Assembly: GCA_033782935.1 (NCBI GenBank) | Contig: JAWQEG010000497.1 | Coordinates: 62,001 to 126,000 of the forward strand | DNA length: 64,000 nt | Reading direction: 5' to 3' | Source of the DNA: Petrolisthes cinctipes | Taxonomy: Eukaryota > Arthropoda > Malacostraca > Decapoda > Porcellanidae | Shown here: one piece after another, positions 1-9,904 of the stretch | Position numbering within the stretch: the first letter of the stretch is position 1 | Layout of the letters: each line of letters starts with the position of its first letter | Notes under the pieces: model-generated | Database searches by the model: none | The model's input: only the letters and a program-made list of their open reading frames with translations | What the model was told of the DNA's origin: nothing | Position numbers and translations under genes: made by a program

Positions 1-1527
1 GGGGGTGGACATAAAATACTTACAATATAGATGAAAGCAACGTGATGAGTGTGTGTGTGTGTGTGTGTATACAGTAGATTACCGCCATAATAATAATAAT
101 AATAATATATTGTATTCAATCTCCAAGAATGTTATTCTCATTAACAAAACTATATAAACAATTATAAATTCTTCAATTTTCAAATTGTTTAATATTCATC
201 AATAATTTTCCTTCTAATATGAACACAATGTACAAATATTGAATGTTACTAAAATGTTTCCATAAATCACCAATAAATTTTACTTACAATAATAAAGATT
301 ATGTTGATGAATATATTGTACACATAAGTACCACGTAAGCAATAATATTTATTCAATATTCTATTTACGTTGTACGAAGCTTAAGGAAAAAAAAAAAAAA
401 GATTTACCATAGTTGAACGAAGGTGTACAGTATTGTATTGTACCGTTAAATTGTATCCATACATAATGAAGGAGGGGGGGGACACACACATCACATACAC
501 ACACATCTCTGTATCCACCTCTGTACACACACACATCACTCCGTATATACATAACATTTACGAGTACATCTCCTTATCAAACATTACAAAGTTGATATGA
601 GTAAAACACCAACAACCAAATATAAAAAACATTACAAAGTCGATAATAGTGAAGCTCCCCCCCCCCCCGAAATAAAAAAGGAGGCTCACTTACCGCAGCA
701 GGTAGTATAAACAGCATATTTCCATGTACTTACCTGTGGAAGAAAGGTTCTTATTAATATATGTATGGATGAATGGAATGTATGAAAATACAGAATAATA
801 TTTCATGAATCTAAACCCATATATAAATAATATGTATTAATTAAGTTTACTATGCATATGTATGTAAGTAAAATTTCCCTTTATTTGAGTATCTTTGTAT
901 TAACCCAACCAATGACAATAATGTTGGCTACAGTATATATTCATCACCCATTGTAGTAACTGTATATATAGTGCCAATAATATATCATTATGACGGTATA
1001 ATTTAATAATAAACACGGCTGAAATAGAGTAATAGTTGTTAAAGTTTGACATTCACACCAAGGAAAAAATAGACCAATGTGTTGTTGTGTGTTGATGTAC
1101 TGTACAAAGCAACACATACTGTACAGCCCTAAATGTACTGAGAAGAGTTACTAGGAGAGTACAGTAAAGTCTCTGTTACTTTATGAATTTCACAAGTCAC
1201 AGTCACAACATATTAAGTCACAGTCACAACATCTTGTGGTTCAGAGTTACTTTTCCTTTTCTTTGGACAACTGACATATCAGTCCAGCTTTACCGTTTTT
1301 TTTTTTCTATTTCCATTGAATCAATTTTCACAATTCCTGTAAAATTTATTAAGAAAAACAAGTCATAAAAATCTAAGTTAATGTATTTCACAATAAGTAA
1401 TTGTTTATACATGACATAATCTCCAAAAATGTTTGTATGCAATGGACTTAATGCAAATCAACCAAACAATATACAGTACAGTAGTGTACTGTATAAGAAT
1501 ACCCCCGTAGGGGAGTATTGCTTGTAA
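1..1527. other. AT-rich intergenic DNA
   Basis: AT-rich sequence with short (TG)n at about 49-68, an (AAT)n run near 90-110, a poly-C tract near 659-668 and scattered CTGTAC/TACAGTA words. Short ORFs here have no recognisable domain or codon bias. I see no gene. Confidence 0.6.
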
Positions 1528-1700
1528 TGATGTGGACAATACTTTAAGAGTTTTGGCGCCCCTTCGGCCCCAGCAACTCCCTTTCAGTTCTTCAACCGTC
1601 CCTCGTTTCTTTTTATTCTCTTCCTGCTTGCTATCTCACATTTTCTATCACATTTTCCTGGCGCTATATGACCTCGCTGTTGTGACGCCTAACATCAAGC
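1528..1700 (+). repeat. Degenerate dispersed repeat of decapod type
   Basis: The stretch has a GC-richer core (GGCGCCCCTTCGGCCCC, about 1555-1571) followed by a pyrimidine-rich tract and the words CTGGCGCTATATGACCTC. This order resembles an old dispersed repeat I associate with decapod genomes. The assignment rests on remembered family resemblance, not on an alignment. The 63-aa ORF across it looks incidental. Confidence 0.35.
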
Positions 1701-2098
1701 AATGTATAGGAATACATATTTAAATATATCTGCATTTGGAGAATGGTGTTTGAGAAAAAATATATATAAATGATTAAAATTAGTCCACAAACAAGAATGT
1801 TTAAAAAATATTTTATGAGAGAAAATACAGTATTATTTTTCAGTAGTGTACGATACTTTTTTTTCCAAAATCTTTAATATTTTTCAGAAACAGATTTCAG
1901 GTTATTTCACTACTGTAGTTTAGAGCATAATATTAGTTATATATTTTTCACCAAGTATATACTTTTGACTGTAACAATTTAACTTCACCAATAATGATTA
2001 TCAGACAAGAAGAATTAAGTTATATGTAATAAAGACTACAGGTACAGTATTTAACTACAGTAATGACTTTTACACAAATACCTCAGCAGTTGCATGTA

Positions 2099-2188
2099 CA
2101 GTCGGCAAAAAAAGTATTGGAACTATCCTTACATTTGAAATTAACTATTATTATCCATAGGGGAATTCCAATACTTTTTTGCCGACTG
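2099..2188. mobile_element. 90-bp Tc1/mariner-type MITE
   Basis: The ends form near-perfect terminal inverted repeats beginning CAGTCGGCAAAAAA and ending in the complement, about 24 bp per arm with one A-run length difference. A TA dinucleotide flanks both sides (2097-2098 and 2189-2190), the target duplication expected of Tc1/mariner elements. The interior is too short to code, so it must be moved in trans. Confidence 0.75.
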
Positions 2189-2546
2189 TACCGTAAGACT
2201 AAAATACAGTACAGTATTTTAATTGGAAATCATACAAGTAGCAGTTACATGTAGTAAGAGTACAGTACAATATTTATATAACATCCATCACACCAACATT
2301 AGTTACATAATAAGATAATAATATAGTACTTATTTATTTCTACAGTACAGCAGGTCATTTTTATATACTGTACCTGTATTGTACTTTCTAATTGGTTCTG
2401 TTCTAGTCACTCCTGGTTCTATGACATCACCACCACCACCACCACCATCAATTATTATTATTATTATTGCTAATTTTTTTATCGACCAGACTCTTCTTAA
2501 TTCTGTTGCATAATATTATCATTTACTCCTTATTAACGTGGAGGTA

Positions 2547-2620
2547 CAGTCGCGGCACATACAGTTGTCCTCGATCAGGGTGAAAGGGGAAGTTTCATCA
2601 AGGATTATGTACCGCGACTG
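2547..2620. mobile_element. 74-bp TA-flanked MITE
   Basis: Terminal inverted repeats CAGTCGCGGCACATA and TATGTACCGCGACTG match over about 15 bp with one mismatch and lie between TA dinucleotides. It shares the CAGTC start with the element at 2099 but has a different body, so it is a separate small family of the Tc1/mariner type. Confidence 0.65.
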
Positions 2621-2630
2621 TACGTACAGT

Positions 2631-2789
2631 GTTGGTAATCTGGAGCTACTGATTCCTCCAAACTATTCCAAGATATAACAGACCACCATTATTATTGTGA
2701 AAGTGGTACTGTTTCCTGACATAGATTACTTTAGACTAGAGGAATCAAAACACTCTAATGTACCAAAAGTATAGCCTACCATCCCTTAA
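2631..2789. mobile_element. H1 hairpin MITE copy
   Basis: Member of a dispersed hairpin family (H1). The recurrent core is CTACTGATTCCTCCAAACTA on one arm and its imperfect complement (ending GGAATCA) on the other. This copy ends in CATCCCTTAA at 2780-2789. TTAA ends suggest a piggyBac-type target, which is an inference from the target sequence only. It is non-coding. Confidence 0.6.
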
Positions 2790-2935
2790 TTAAGGATCTT
2801 GTGATCGTGTATGAGAATTGGAGGTTTCTGATTCCTCCTGACTATGCCAAGAAACAAGCTCCTTCCATATAGGTGGTGTTTCGTGACAATATTTGAAGGA
2901 CTCCAATTTTCTGACTATATCACAGGGTCCCTTAG
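2790..2935 (+). mobile_element. H2 hairpin MITE copy
   Basis: Copy of a second hairpin family (H2). It begins TTAAGGATCTTGTGATC and ends ATCACAGGGTCCCTTA, so the termini are inverted repeats abutting TTAA. The core carries GATTCCTCCTGACTATGCCA and, later, GTTTCGTGACAATATTTGAA. It starts immediately after the TTAA that ends the preceding H1 copy. It is non-coding. Confidence 0.65.
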
Positions 2936-2946
2936 AAGTTGGAGTG

Positions 2947-3360
2947 AGAGTATTGAGGTAATATTTCTATACACCTAACCTTAATTTGACTGGAATGTTT
3001 CATACACTAACACTATATTTTTGTTTTGTTTTTCTTTTACTGTAGGTTGTTCAACAGAGAATATTACAGTACATAATAATATACAGTAGTTCACTAATTA
3101 AAGGTTTGAGTACTGAAGTAATATTTCTTTAGACCAAACCAACATAACCTTAATCAGATTGGAATGATTCATACACAAACATTATATTGTTGGTATTTTT
3201 TATTTTATGATACTGTAGGTTGTTCAACAGAGAATATTACAGCACATAATAATATTGTTTACTACCGTACTTAAAGGTTTGAGTACTGAAGTAATATTTC
3301 TATAGACCAAACCAACATAAACTTAATCAGATTGGAATGATTCATAAACCAACAATATAA
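2947..3360 (+). repeat. 161-173 bp tandem repeat, about 2.4 copies
   Basis: The word GAGTACTGAAGTAATATTTC (diverged in the first copy) recurs at about 2947, 3108 and 3281. Each is followed by AGACCAAACCAACATAA and AGATTGGAATGATTCATA, and by AACAGAGAATATTACAG in the first two. The array is AT-rich and diverged, with no coding content. Confidence 0.75.
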
Positions 3361-3730
3361 TAATTTATTTTCACTGTCAATATAATAGTAAATTATCATA
3401 TAACATACTTAACACTCATACACTGTACTTTTATTACAATAATCAGAAAAAGCTTTTTTCTTGATATTAATGCAATTGTTTTTATATTTCTTACTGTTAT
3501 TATTTTCACGACATCATTTATCTCTACATCAAAAGTCAATACTAAGTCTTATTTTGTCCTGATATTTTAGTAATATGTTGTCATTGATCTTTAATTAATA
3601 TATTCTAACTCTATCCTAAGTGATATATATGTGACCATATCATCATTATAGTGTATAGTACTGTAATGTATTAATGAATGTATTGCCACCTTGTTGTTGT
3701 AATGATGTGTGTATGTTTACTGTATATAAC
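3361..3730. other. AT-rich spacer
   Basis: AT-rich sequence with no ORF, repeat or RNA gene that I can recognise. Confidence 0.5.
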
Positions 3731-3732
3731 AA

Positions 3733-4065
3733 TGGTGGTGGTGGAGACATTAGGAGGTGAAGGTGGTGGAAGTAGGTGGAGGTGAAGGTGGTGGAAGTAG
3801 GTGGAGGTGGAGGCAAAAAGAGGTAAAGGTGGTGACTGTTGTAGGTGGAGGTGGAAATGGAAGTGGATGTGGAAATGGAAGTGGAGGTGGAAGAATAAAG
3901 AGTGGAGGTATAAGGAGTGGAGGTGGAGGTATAAGGAGTGGAGGTGGAGGTATAAGGAGTGAAGGTGGAGGCATAATGAGTGAAGGTGGAGGTGGAAGTA
4001 TAATGAGTGGAGTCAGATGTAAGGAGTGGTATAATGAGGTGAAGGTGGTGGTAGAAGTAGGAGAA
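3733..4065 (+). repeat. Purine-rich GGTGGAG minisatellite
   Basis: Degenerate tandem repeats of GGTGGAGGT, GTATAAGGAGTGGAG and related words. ORFs on both strands (Gly/Arg/Ser-rich forward, Pro/Leu-rich reverse) are products of the repeat and should not be read as proteins. Confidence 0.8.
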
Positions 4066-4377
4066 GTGAAGGCGTTGACAAGCAGCACCGATAACAGATA
4101 CATAATATTTTATACACTTTCCTTCTCATCTTTTCCCTTTAATAATTTTTTTTTTACTTGTTAATAATATATGATTTGTTAATATAATAATATTATGACT
4201 TGTTAATAATATATGATTTGTTAATAATATATGACTTGTTAATATATGACTTATTAATATATATCAGACCACACTTAGTTGTCTTTTCAATAATTATAAC
4301 ACTATACTTCATAGCATATGAAGAAAGTGAGAGAAATATTATTGTTGATATCTACCAAGCATCGTTCACTGGACCAT

Positions 4378-4498
4378 ATTCAAGAACGTTCGTGGTGCAT
4401 ACACAATGGCGTGGTATTGGTACGATAGTTCCGTTGTTGATCTATGGAGCCATCGTAACAGTACCACGCCATTGTATGCACCACGAATGTTCTTGAAT
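4378..4498. repeat. Long near-perfect hairpin (foldback or MITE)
   Basis: Left arm ATTCAAGAACGTTCGTGGTG... continues through TACACAATGGCGTGGTA and is matched by the complement TACCACGCCATTGTATGCAC... ending near 4498. The arms are about 40 bp with one mismatch, extended by a weaker inner stem (GGTACGATAG / CATCGTAACAG) around a loop of about 20 nt. No target duplication is evident. It could be a MITE or a source of hairpin RNA. Confidence 0.75.
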
Positions 4499-4803
4499 AC
4501 CGCCCAAATTGTCTTAGTCAGCTAGTGTGGTTGACTGCTGTATTACACACTTAAAGAATAATGTGCTCAATTAACATTTATTTTAGGCAGAATTTAATAG
4601 AAATAAGTACGTGGGTAATACTGTAATATCTTTATTGTCATGGTTGTCATTGTTTTCTTTTTTCTTGATATTTATGCTATTGAATTTATATTTTTTTCTG
4701 TTATGATTTTCATGACATAACTTATCTCCACATCAATATTCATTTGTATAAACTAATTTCATGGTCTTTAGCGGCAACGTTCCCCAGAGTGTTCGTTGAG
4801 GCT

Positions 4804-4836
4804 TGTACAAAAGGTATATAAAGAGCTTGAAAAATA
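4804..4836 (+). repeat. 33-bp direct repeat, copy 1 of 2
   Basis: A block starting GTACAAAAGGTATATAAAGA recurs nearly unchanged at 5694-5727, about 890 bp downstream. The second copy directly abuts a 5'-truncated H1 element. The arrangement suggests a local duplication or recombination junction. Confidence 0.7.
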
Positions 4837-4956
4837 AAGGGTATTATTCCACCATATATTACACGATTTATTTTAACTGTAACGTGTACCAGAGACAAGA
4901 CCCATTTAATATTATTTGTAGTTGCAGATGTATATATGGTATTTAATAATTGCTAT

Positions 4957-5092
4957 TTAAGGGGTTACAGTTGGTAAATTTGATGGAGTAACTGATTGCT
5001 TCAAACTATTCTAAGCAATAAAACACCAATATATTTGTTCATATGGTTCTGTTTCCTGGCATACTTTGGAGAAATCAAGGTGCTCCAATGTA
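4957..5092 (+). mobile_element. H1 hairpin MITE copy
   Basis: Starts TTAAGGGGTTACAGTTGGTA and contains CTGATTGCTTCAAACTATTC on the left arm. On the right arm it has TTTCCTGGCATACTTTGGAG and CTCCAATGTA. The right terminus is degenerate. It is non-coding. Confidence 0.55.
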
Positions 5093-5693
5093 CAGCCACA
5101 CACCAAAGTTTCTGTACCCCCTCAGTGGAAGTCAGGGTCAGAGAGAGGGTAGGTAAACGGACGGTAGCCGTGGTACCACAGTGTTGTCAACTCTAGCCAA
5201 GATAGTATTCCCGAACCATGAGTTGTGAGCTCCATTTGAAGCATTCACTGGTGGCAGGGAGAGTCGGAAAGGGGCAGAAGTGGAAGGTATAGTTCTCAAT
5301 CTCCACATCCTGTCTGCTGAAATATGTGCTTTATTATTTTGACAAACATAAAAATAGTTTAGTTCTACTTTGTTATTGTAGTTATTATAATCATCATCAT
5401 CATATGTTGTCGCGCCATAATCGTATCCACTTTAGGGCAGTGTCATTTGCTTCCTTTTTATGACTGGTATAAGAACGGCTTTGTGCGTTGTGTAACAATT
5501 GATCTCCTAAGATTAACAGGGGCACCAAGGGAATTTTTGCTACTTGCCCCTAATTATTATGATAAAATAATACAATTGAATACCTATGCACATAATATGG
5601 TGTGGGACTGCTGCGATTTCCTTTATGTCATATAGACAAACAAAAATAACTCGTGTGTATTCCAGCACATAGAGTATAATATCGTATCTACAG
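5093..5693. other. Intergenic spacer
   Basis: Unique-looking AT-rich DNA. Short ORFs in both orientations lack recognisable domains. I see no gene. Confidence 0.5.
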
Positions 5694-5836
5694 TGTACAA
5701 AAGGTATATAAAGAGCTTGAAAAATAACTATTCTAAGCAATAAATCACCATTATATTTGTTAATCTGGTTCTGTTTCCTGGTATACTTTGGAGGAATCAA
5801 GGTGCTCCAATATACCAATAGTATACCATCCCATTT
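5694..5836 (+). mobile_element. Truncated H1 MITE fused to 33-bp direct repeat
   Basis: The first 33 bp repeat the sequence at 4804-4836. From 5728 the sequence enters H1 in the middle of its left arm (CTATTCTAAGCAATAAATCA) and runs through TTTCCTGGTATACTTTGGAG to CATCCCATTTAA. The H1 left end is missing. This copy most resembles the one at 4957-5092. Confidence 0.55.
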
Positions 5837-5981
5837 AATAAAAATATCTACAATATCAAACTACATACATTTGTACCTTTGGTGGTTCATGGTGTGAAAA
5901 TATCAATATTCATCATTTTCAGATTTTTGGCCTTCATGGATCCCGAAAGGAGATTAATTAAATATGGAAGACAATAATTAT

Positions 5982-6092
5982 GAAAGACTACTGATTCCTT
6001 CAAACTATGCTACAAAACAGATCCTTCCACCCACACACTGAGGTGAATTGTTTCCTGCCATTCTTTGGAAGAATCATGACCTTTTATTCGAC
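5982..6092 (+). mobile_element. H1 hairpin MITE copy, degenerate
   Basis: Recognised by CTACTGATTCCTTCAAACTA, ACAGATCCTTCCACC and TTTCCTGCCATTCTTTGGAA. The inverted arms are imperfect and the termini are not clear. Confidence 0.5.
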
Positions 6093-6109
6093 CACAGCTG
6101 ATGACTCCT

Positions 6110-6247
6110 TTAAGAACCCTGTGATCATGTATGAGAATTGGAGGCTTCTAATTCCCCCTGACTATGCCATGATACAAACTCCTTCCTTATAGGTGTTGTT
6201 TCGTAGCAATATTTGAAGGACTCACTTGCCTCCACAGGGTCACTTAA
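6110..6247 (+). mobile_element. H2 hairpin MITE with both TTAA ends
   Basis: Clear H2 copy: TTAAGAACCCTGTGATC at the left and ACAGGGTCACTTAA at the right, with TTAA at 6110-6113 and 6244-6247. The interior has ATTCCCCCTGACTATGCCAT and TTTCGTAGCAATATTTGAAG. This is the best-defined example of the family boundaries. Confidence 0.7.
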
Positions 6248-6660
6248 CAACGATGATTGGCCTTACCGGAATAACAGCCAATTAATTACACTTGTATTTG
6301 TTCCTCCCAAACAACATTGTAAACTGAACTAACTAATTGGTTATTACAATAATATTTACATTTGATGACTTGCATTACTATGATATGAGTATGTAATAAA
6401 AGTGAATATTTATATAAAGCTAATACAAAGGTTAAGAACAACACATTGATTAACTAACATATATAGGCCAACTAAACATACATACCAAAAAGTGAAGCTT
6501 TTTTATGAGGACCACAGTACAAATTATCCAAGTTAAAAATAAAAGTGGAATATAAAGACATTAATTTTCCAAGTGAATCTCATTTATATCTAATTATAAG
6601 GTAAATTAATCTGTATAAGACACCCTCACGTGGGCTGGTTGTGGCAGACCTTAATTATTG
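6248..6660. other. AT-rich spacer
   Basis: AT-rich intergenic DNA without a supported ORF or recognisable repeat. Confidence 0.5.
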
Positions 6661-6767
6661 GAAGTAACCAGTTGTGAACAAATTGGAGCATACATAGCCC
6701 TCCTAACTGATATAGTTTGGAGGAATTATTAACCTCCTAATTTCCCACAACAGGTTACTTCCCTTAA
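6661..6767. mobile_element. H1-related short hairpin MITE
   Basis: Outer inverted repeats GAAGTAACCAGTTGTG and CACAACAGGTTACTTC flank the inner words AATTGGAG and TAGTTTGGAGGAATTA. The right end is CCCTTAA at 6761-6767. The core matches H1 but the termini differ, so this may be a subfamily. Confidence 0.55.
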
Positions 6768-6916
6768 GGACCCCAGTGATGTAGTCAGTCAGTAGTGAGT
6801 CCTTCAAACATTGCCACCAAACACCATGCACATATACATTGAAGGATCTTGTTTCATGGCATAGTCAGGAGGAATCAGAAGTCACCAAGTCTCATACAGG
6901 ATCACAGGGTCCCATA
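6764..6916 (-). mobile_element. H2 hairpin MITE copy, inverted
   Basis: Starts TTAAGGACCCCAGTGATG, sharing TTAA 6764-6767 with the preceding element, and ends GATCACAGGGTCCC. Its interior reads GCATAGTCAGGAGGAATCAG, the reverse of the orientation seen at 2790 and 6110. Confidence 0.6.
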
Positions 6917-7199
6917 GAGTCCTTCATTGTTGTGTTGGAGTCTCGGGTGTCACTCCTTAGTGTTTGGAACATCCATGTACATTAATATGTTAAATCATTG
7001 ATGGTGTGAGTGCAATGATAATATTTTTTACAAACAACAACAACAACTAACACACAGCAATAACAAAATCAACAACAACAATACACCGCCAAGAATACAA
7101 TAAGAAGCAACAGTAATGAAACCATCACATTATTAACTTTTTTTTCATTACTTGTATTATTTTCAAAATATGCAAACTTCATGATATCTGCTATTAAGT

Positions 7200-7300
7200 T
7201 TGACAATGTGTGTGTGTGTAAGAGACAAACAGACAGACAGACAAACAAACAGACAGACAGACTGACAGTAAAAGAGAAACACACACACACACACAGAGTG
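7200..7300. repeat. GT, ACAG and CA microsatellites
   Basis: Adjacent (GT)n, (ACAG/ACAA)n and (CA)n tracts. ORFs crossing this stretch on both strands are repeat artefacts. Confidence 0.85.
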
Positions 7301-7518
7301 AGTGTAGTGAATTCCGAGGGCATTGTGGCTGGTAATGAGTCCATGACACTCACCTACTCAAACCAAAAATTTATACACCCCTTTCTTTTCTTTTTTCTAG
7401 TGGTTGGGGGGAAGGGAGGAAAAGTTAATTAGGGAGTCAGCTGGAAGAAGCAGCCAACATCAGCAGTAGTAGTAGTCAACGAAAAAAACAAAATGACTGA
7501 TGCAGCTGACGCACACGC

Positions 7519-7599
7519 ACACTCTCTCTCTCTCTCTCTCTCTCTCAGTAACTTACCCCCCCCCCCCCACACACACAGTAACATCCCCCACCCACCCAC

Positions 7600-7636
<37 letters not shown>
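7519..7636. repeat. CT, poly-C and CA microsatellites
   Basis: (CT)n at about 7519-7546, a C run near 7556-7568 and (CA)n around 7600-7635. These are simple repeats only. Confidence 0.85.
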
Positions 7637-7637
<1 letters not shown>

Positions 7638-7877
7638 TACTCCATCCTTTCAGTAATAATCTCATACCTACTTTGAACGAGTCCTCAGATCTTTTGGAAA
7701 ATGTATATACAGTACTGTATATGATTTTCTCAAACCCTCCCCGAGATATATTTCCTCTGTATATACCGGTACATATCGGGACCTCCCTTCTCAGTGCTTC
7801 AGGATCAAAAGAAATTCTCCTGTGATTTATTGAATGGGAATAAGATGAAAGTCGTATTCAAGGACACACAAACCCTC

Positions 7878-8415
7878 CTTAGTGAGTGAGTGAGTGAGTG
7901 TGTCTGTTTATCGAGTGGGTTAGTGAGTGGATGAGTGAGTATGTGTGTAGGCGAGTGTGTGTGTGTAGGTGAGTGAGTGAGTGAGTGAGTGGGTAAGAGG
8001 AAGATATTTTACTTATCCCTATAGATAATTCAGAAGGAGTGGCTGACGGAGGAAAGAAGGAAACACAGGCACAAGAAGGACCAGATTGACAGGACAGGAC
8101 AAAGGAGAGGAGAGGAAAGGAGAGGAGAGGGGTGGAGAGAAGGGGAAAGGAGAGAGGAGGGGAGGAAAGGAAAGGAGAGGGGAGGAAATGAGAGGAGAGG
8201 AAAGGAAATGAGAGGGGAGGAAAGAATATGAGAGGGGAGGAAAGGAAATGAGAGGGGAGGAAAGAATATGAGAGGGGAGGAAAGAATATGAGAGGGGAGG
8301 AAAGAATATGAGAGGGGAGGAAAGAATGAGAGGGGAGGAAATGAGAGGAGAGGAAAGGAGAGGGGAGGAAATGAGGAGAGGGGAGGAAATGAGGAGAGGG
8401 GAGGAAATAAGGAGA
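7878..8415. repeat. GAGT repeats and GA-rich minisatellite
   Basis: (GAGT)n and GTGTGT runs at 7878-7990, then a purine-rich array of units such as GAGGGGAGGAAAGAATAT from about 8098 to 8411. The 243-aa reverse ORF over this tract is Ser/Leu/Pro repeat translation, not a gene. Confidence 0.85.
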
Positions 8416-8515
8416 AAAATGATGGTATTGATGGTTCAATCGAGATAAGGGGTTTGGTGTTACGAATACATCAAAGATTGTTACAAAGATATCACTTTTA
8501 TGCATTTCGCTATAG

Positions 8516-9388
8516 CAGTGGTTCTCAACTCGTTTCAGGCCATGGACCACCAGCCCAATTAAAAGAATATCGTGGAGCATTCCATTTTTGAGTAAGATAA
8601 ATTTTGACAAAGTTCACTTGGCGGAGGTATGAGCTCTCCCTTTTTTCTCAAAATCTTAAAGTTTCGTCCTTGGCACAGTTCCAACCTTTCCTGAAAGTTT
8701 CAATAAAATCTGTCCTCATGTTTTTGTGTTACCAAGTTAACAGGCAGACAGCCAAACAAACAAACAGACAGATAAACTAACAGCGATGAAAACATACTGT
8801 CGTTAACAGACAGAACCAACATAACACAGCACACAGCATAACAACTGACCAGAAATATTTCACTCCGTTCTACTCTTCCTCCCTGCTTAATTTTAGATTA
8901 CTACAATTTACAGTTGAAAACAATCAAAGTACACCACACCTATAAAACAGCGCAGGACGAATAACACAACTAATCAACTGATCAGTTCGGTGGCTACTGC
9001 ACTACAACAGTGTTACATATAGCCGCACGGCAGCTGACAGGAATCGAACAGGAAGGCTCGTCACATCGACTGGTAAAGTATGTATTAGGCTAGGCTAAGG
9101 CCAGGAATAGCTGCGTGAATCTTGGACATTCCTTTTAAAATTTAGAATAAATTTAGAAACTTAGTGACTCGAAATGCTACTTAGCAGCTTCAACCTGAAG
9201 ATTGCCAATATATTTCTTAAATAGGAATATTATATGAAAATGAATGGCCAGTTATTTATTAAGATAAAATTTTTCGTACTGAATATTCAATAAATTATAT
9301 ACACTTATTTCCAGTTTAATACCAAATATAGTGGACGTCCTGTGGACCACCCAAAAAGTCACCATGGACCACCAGTTGAGAACCACTG
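8516..9388. mobile_element. 873-bp non-autonomous hAT-type transposon
   Basis: The termini are inverted repeats CAGTGGTTCTCAACT and AGTTGAGAACCACTG, the classic hAT end sequence. The flanks are CGCTATAG (8508-8515) and CGCTATAA (9389-9396), an 8-bp target duplication with one mismatch, as hAT elements make. CATGGACCACCAG occurs near both ends. The interior has no transposase ORF, so the copy is non-autonomous. It carries ACAG/ACAA-type simple repeats near 8740-8790. Confidence 0.85.
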
Positions 9389-9469
9389 CGCTATAATATA
9401 AAGTGAGTTTGTTATTCAATGAAGGAAATATTCCCAGAGTTTATCGGTGAAGTTCTTATTCATTATGTA

Positions 9470-9575
9470 TTACGAAACAGATCCGCTATTAGTAACAGTG
9501 AGGTGATTTGTTTCATGGGATAATTTGGAGGAATCAATAACCATCCAATGTACCAAAAGGAAGTTCTCCCCTTAA
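9470..9575 (+). mobile_element. H1 MITE copy, left-truncated
   Basis: Begins inside the family at ACGAAACAGATCCGCTATTA, continues with GATTTGTTTCATGGGATAAT and GGAGGAATCAATAACC, and ends GTTCTCCCCTTAA at 9575. The left arm is missing. Confidence 0.55.
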
Positions 9576-9904
9576 GAAATCCTTTGAGAACGGTCCCATC
9601 AAAAATGAATGTAGTGATGAATGCTTAGTATAACATGGAAGGACAGAGAAGGAACATAACAAACGATGAATGGAATAGATTAAAGTTCAGGATAATTAAA
9701 ATTACCACAATAAAAAAAAAAAAAGAGGTTTACATGTTACCACACACACACACTGGTAAAGAAGTGAACTCAGAACGCTCACAAGAGTTAAATGGCACAC
9801 ACACACACACGAGATGATTGGCATATACTGACAGCAGACAGAGAAATGTGGAAAGAGTTGGATAAATCAATCATCTGTCACAAATTTGACTTAAAGGCAA
9901 ATGA
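9576..9904. other. Intergenic spacer with short CA runs
   Basis: Contains short (CA)n tracts near 9741 and 9798. The 60-aa ORF here has no recognisable feature. Confidence 0.5.

Noticed and set aside
7879..8610. 243-aa reverse ORF, Ser/Leu/Pro-rich
   Set aside because: Translation of the GAGGGGAGGAAAG minisatellite.
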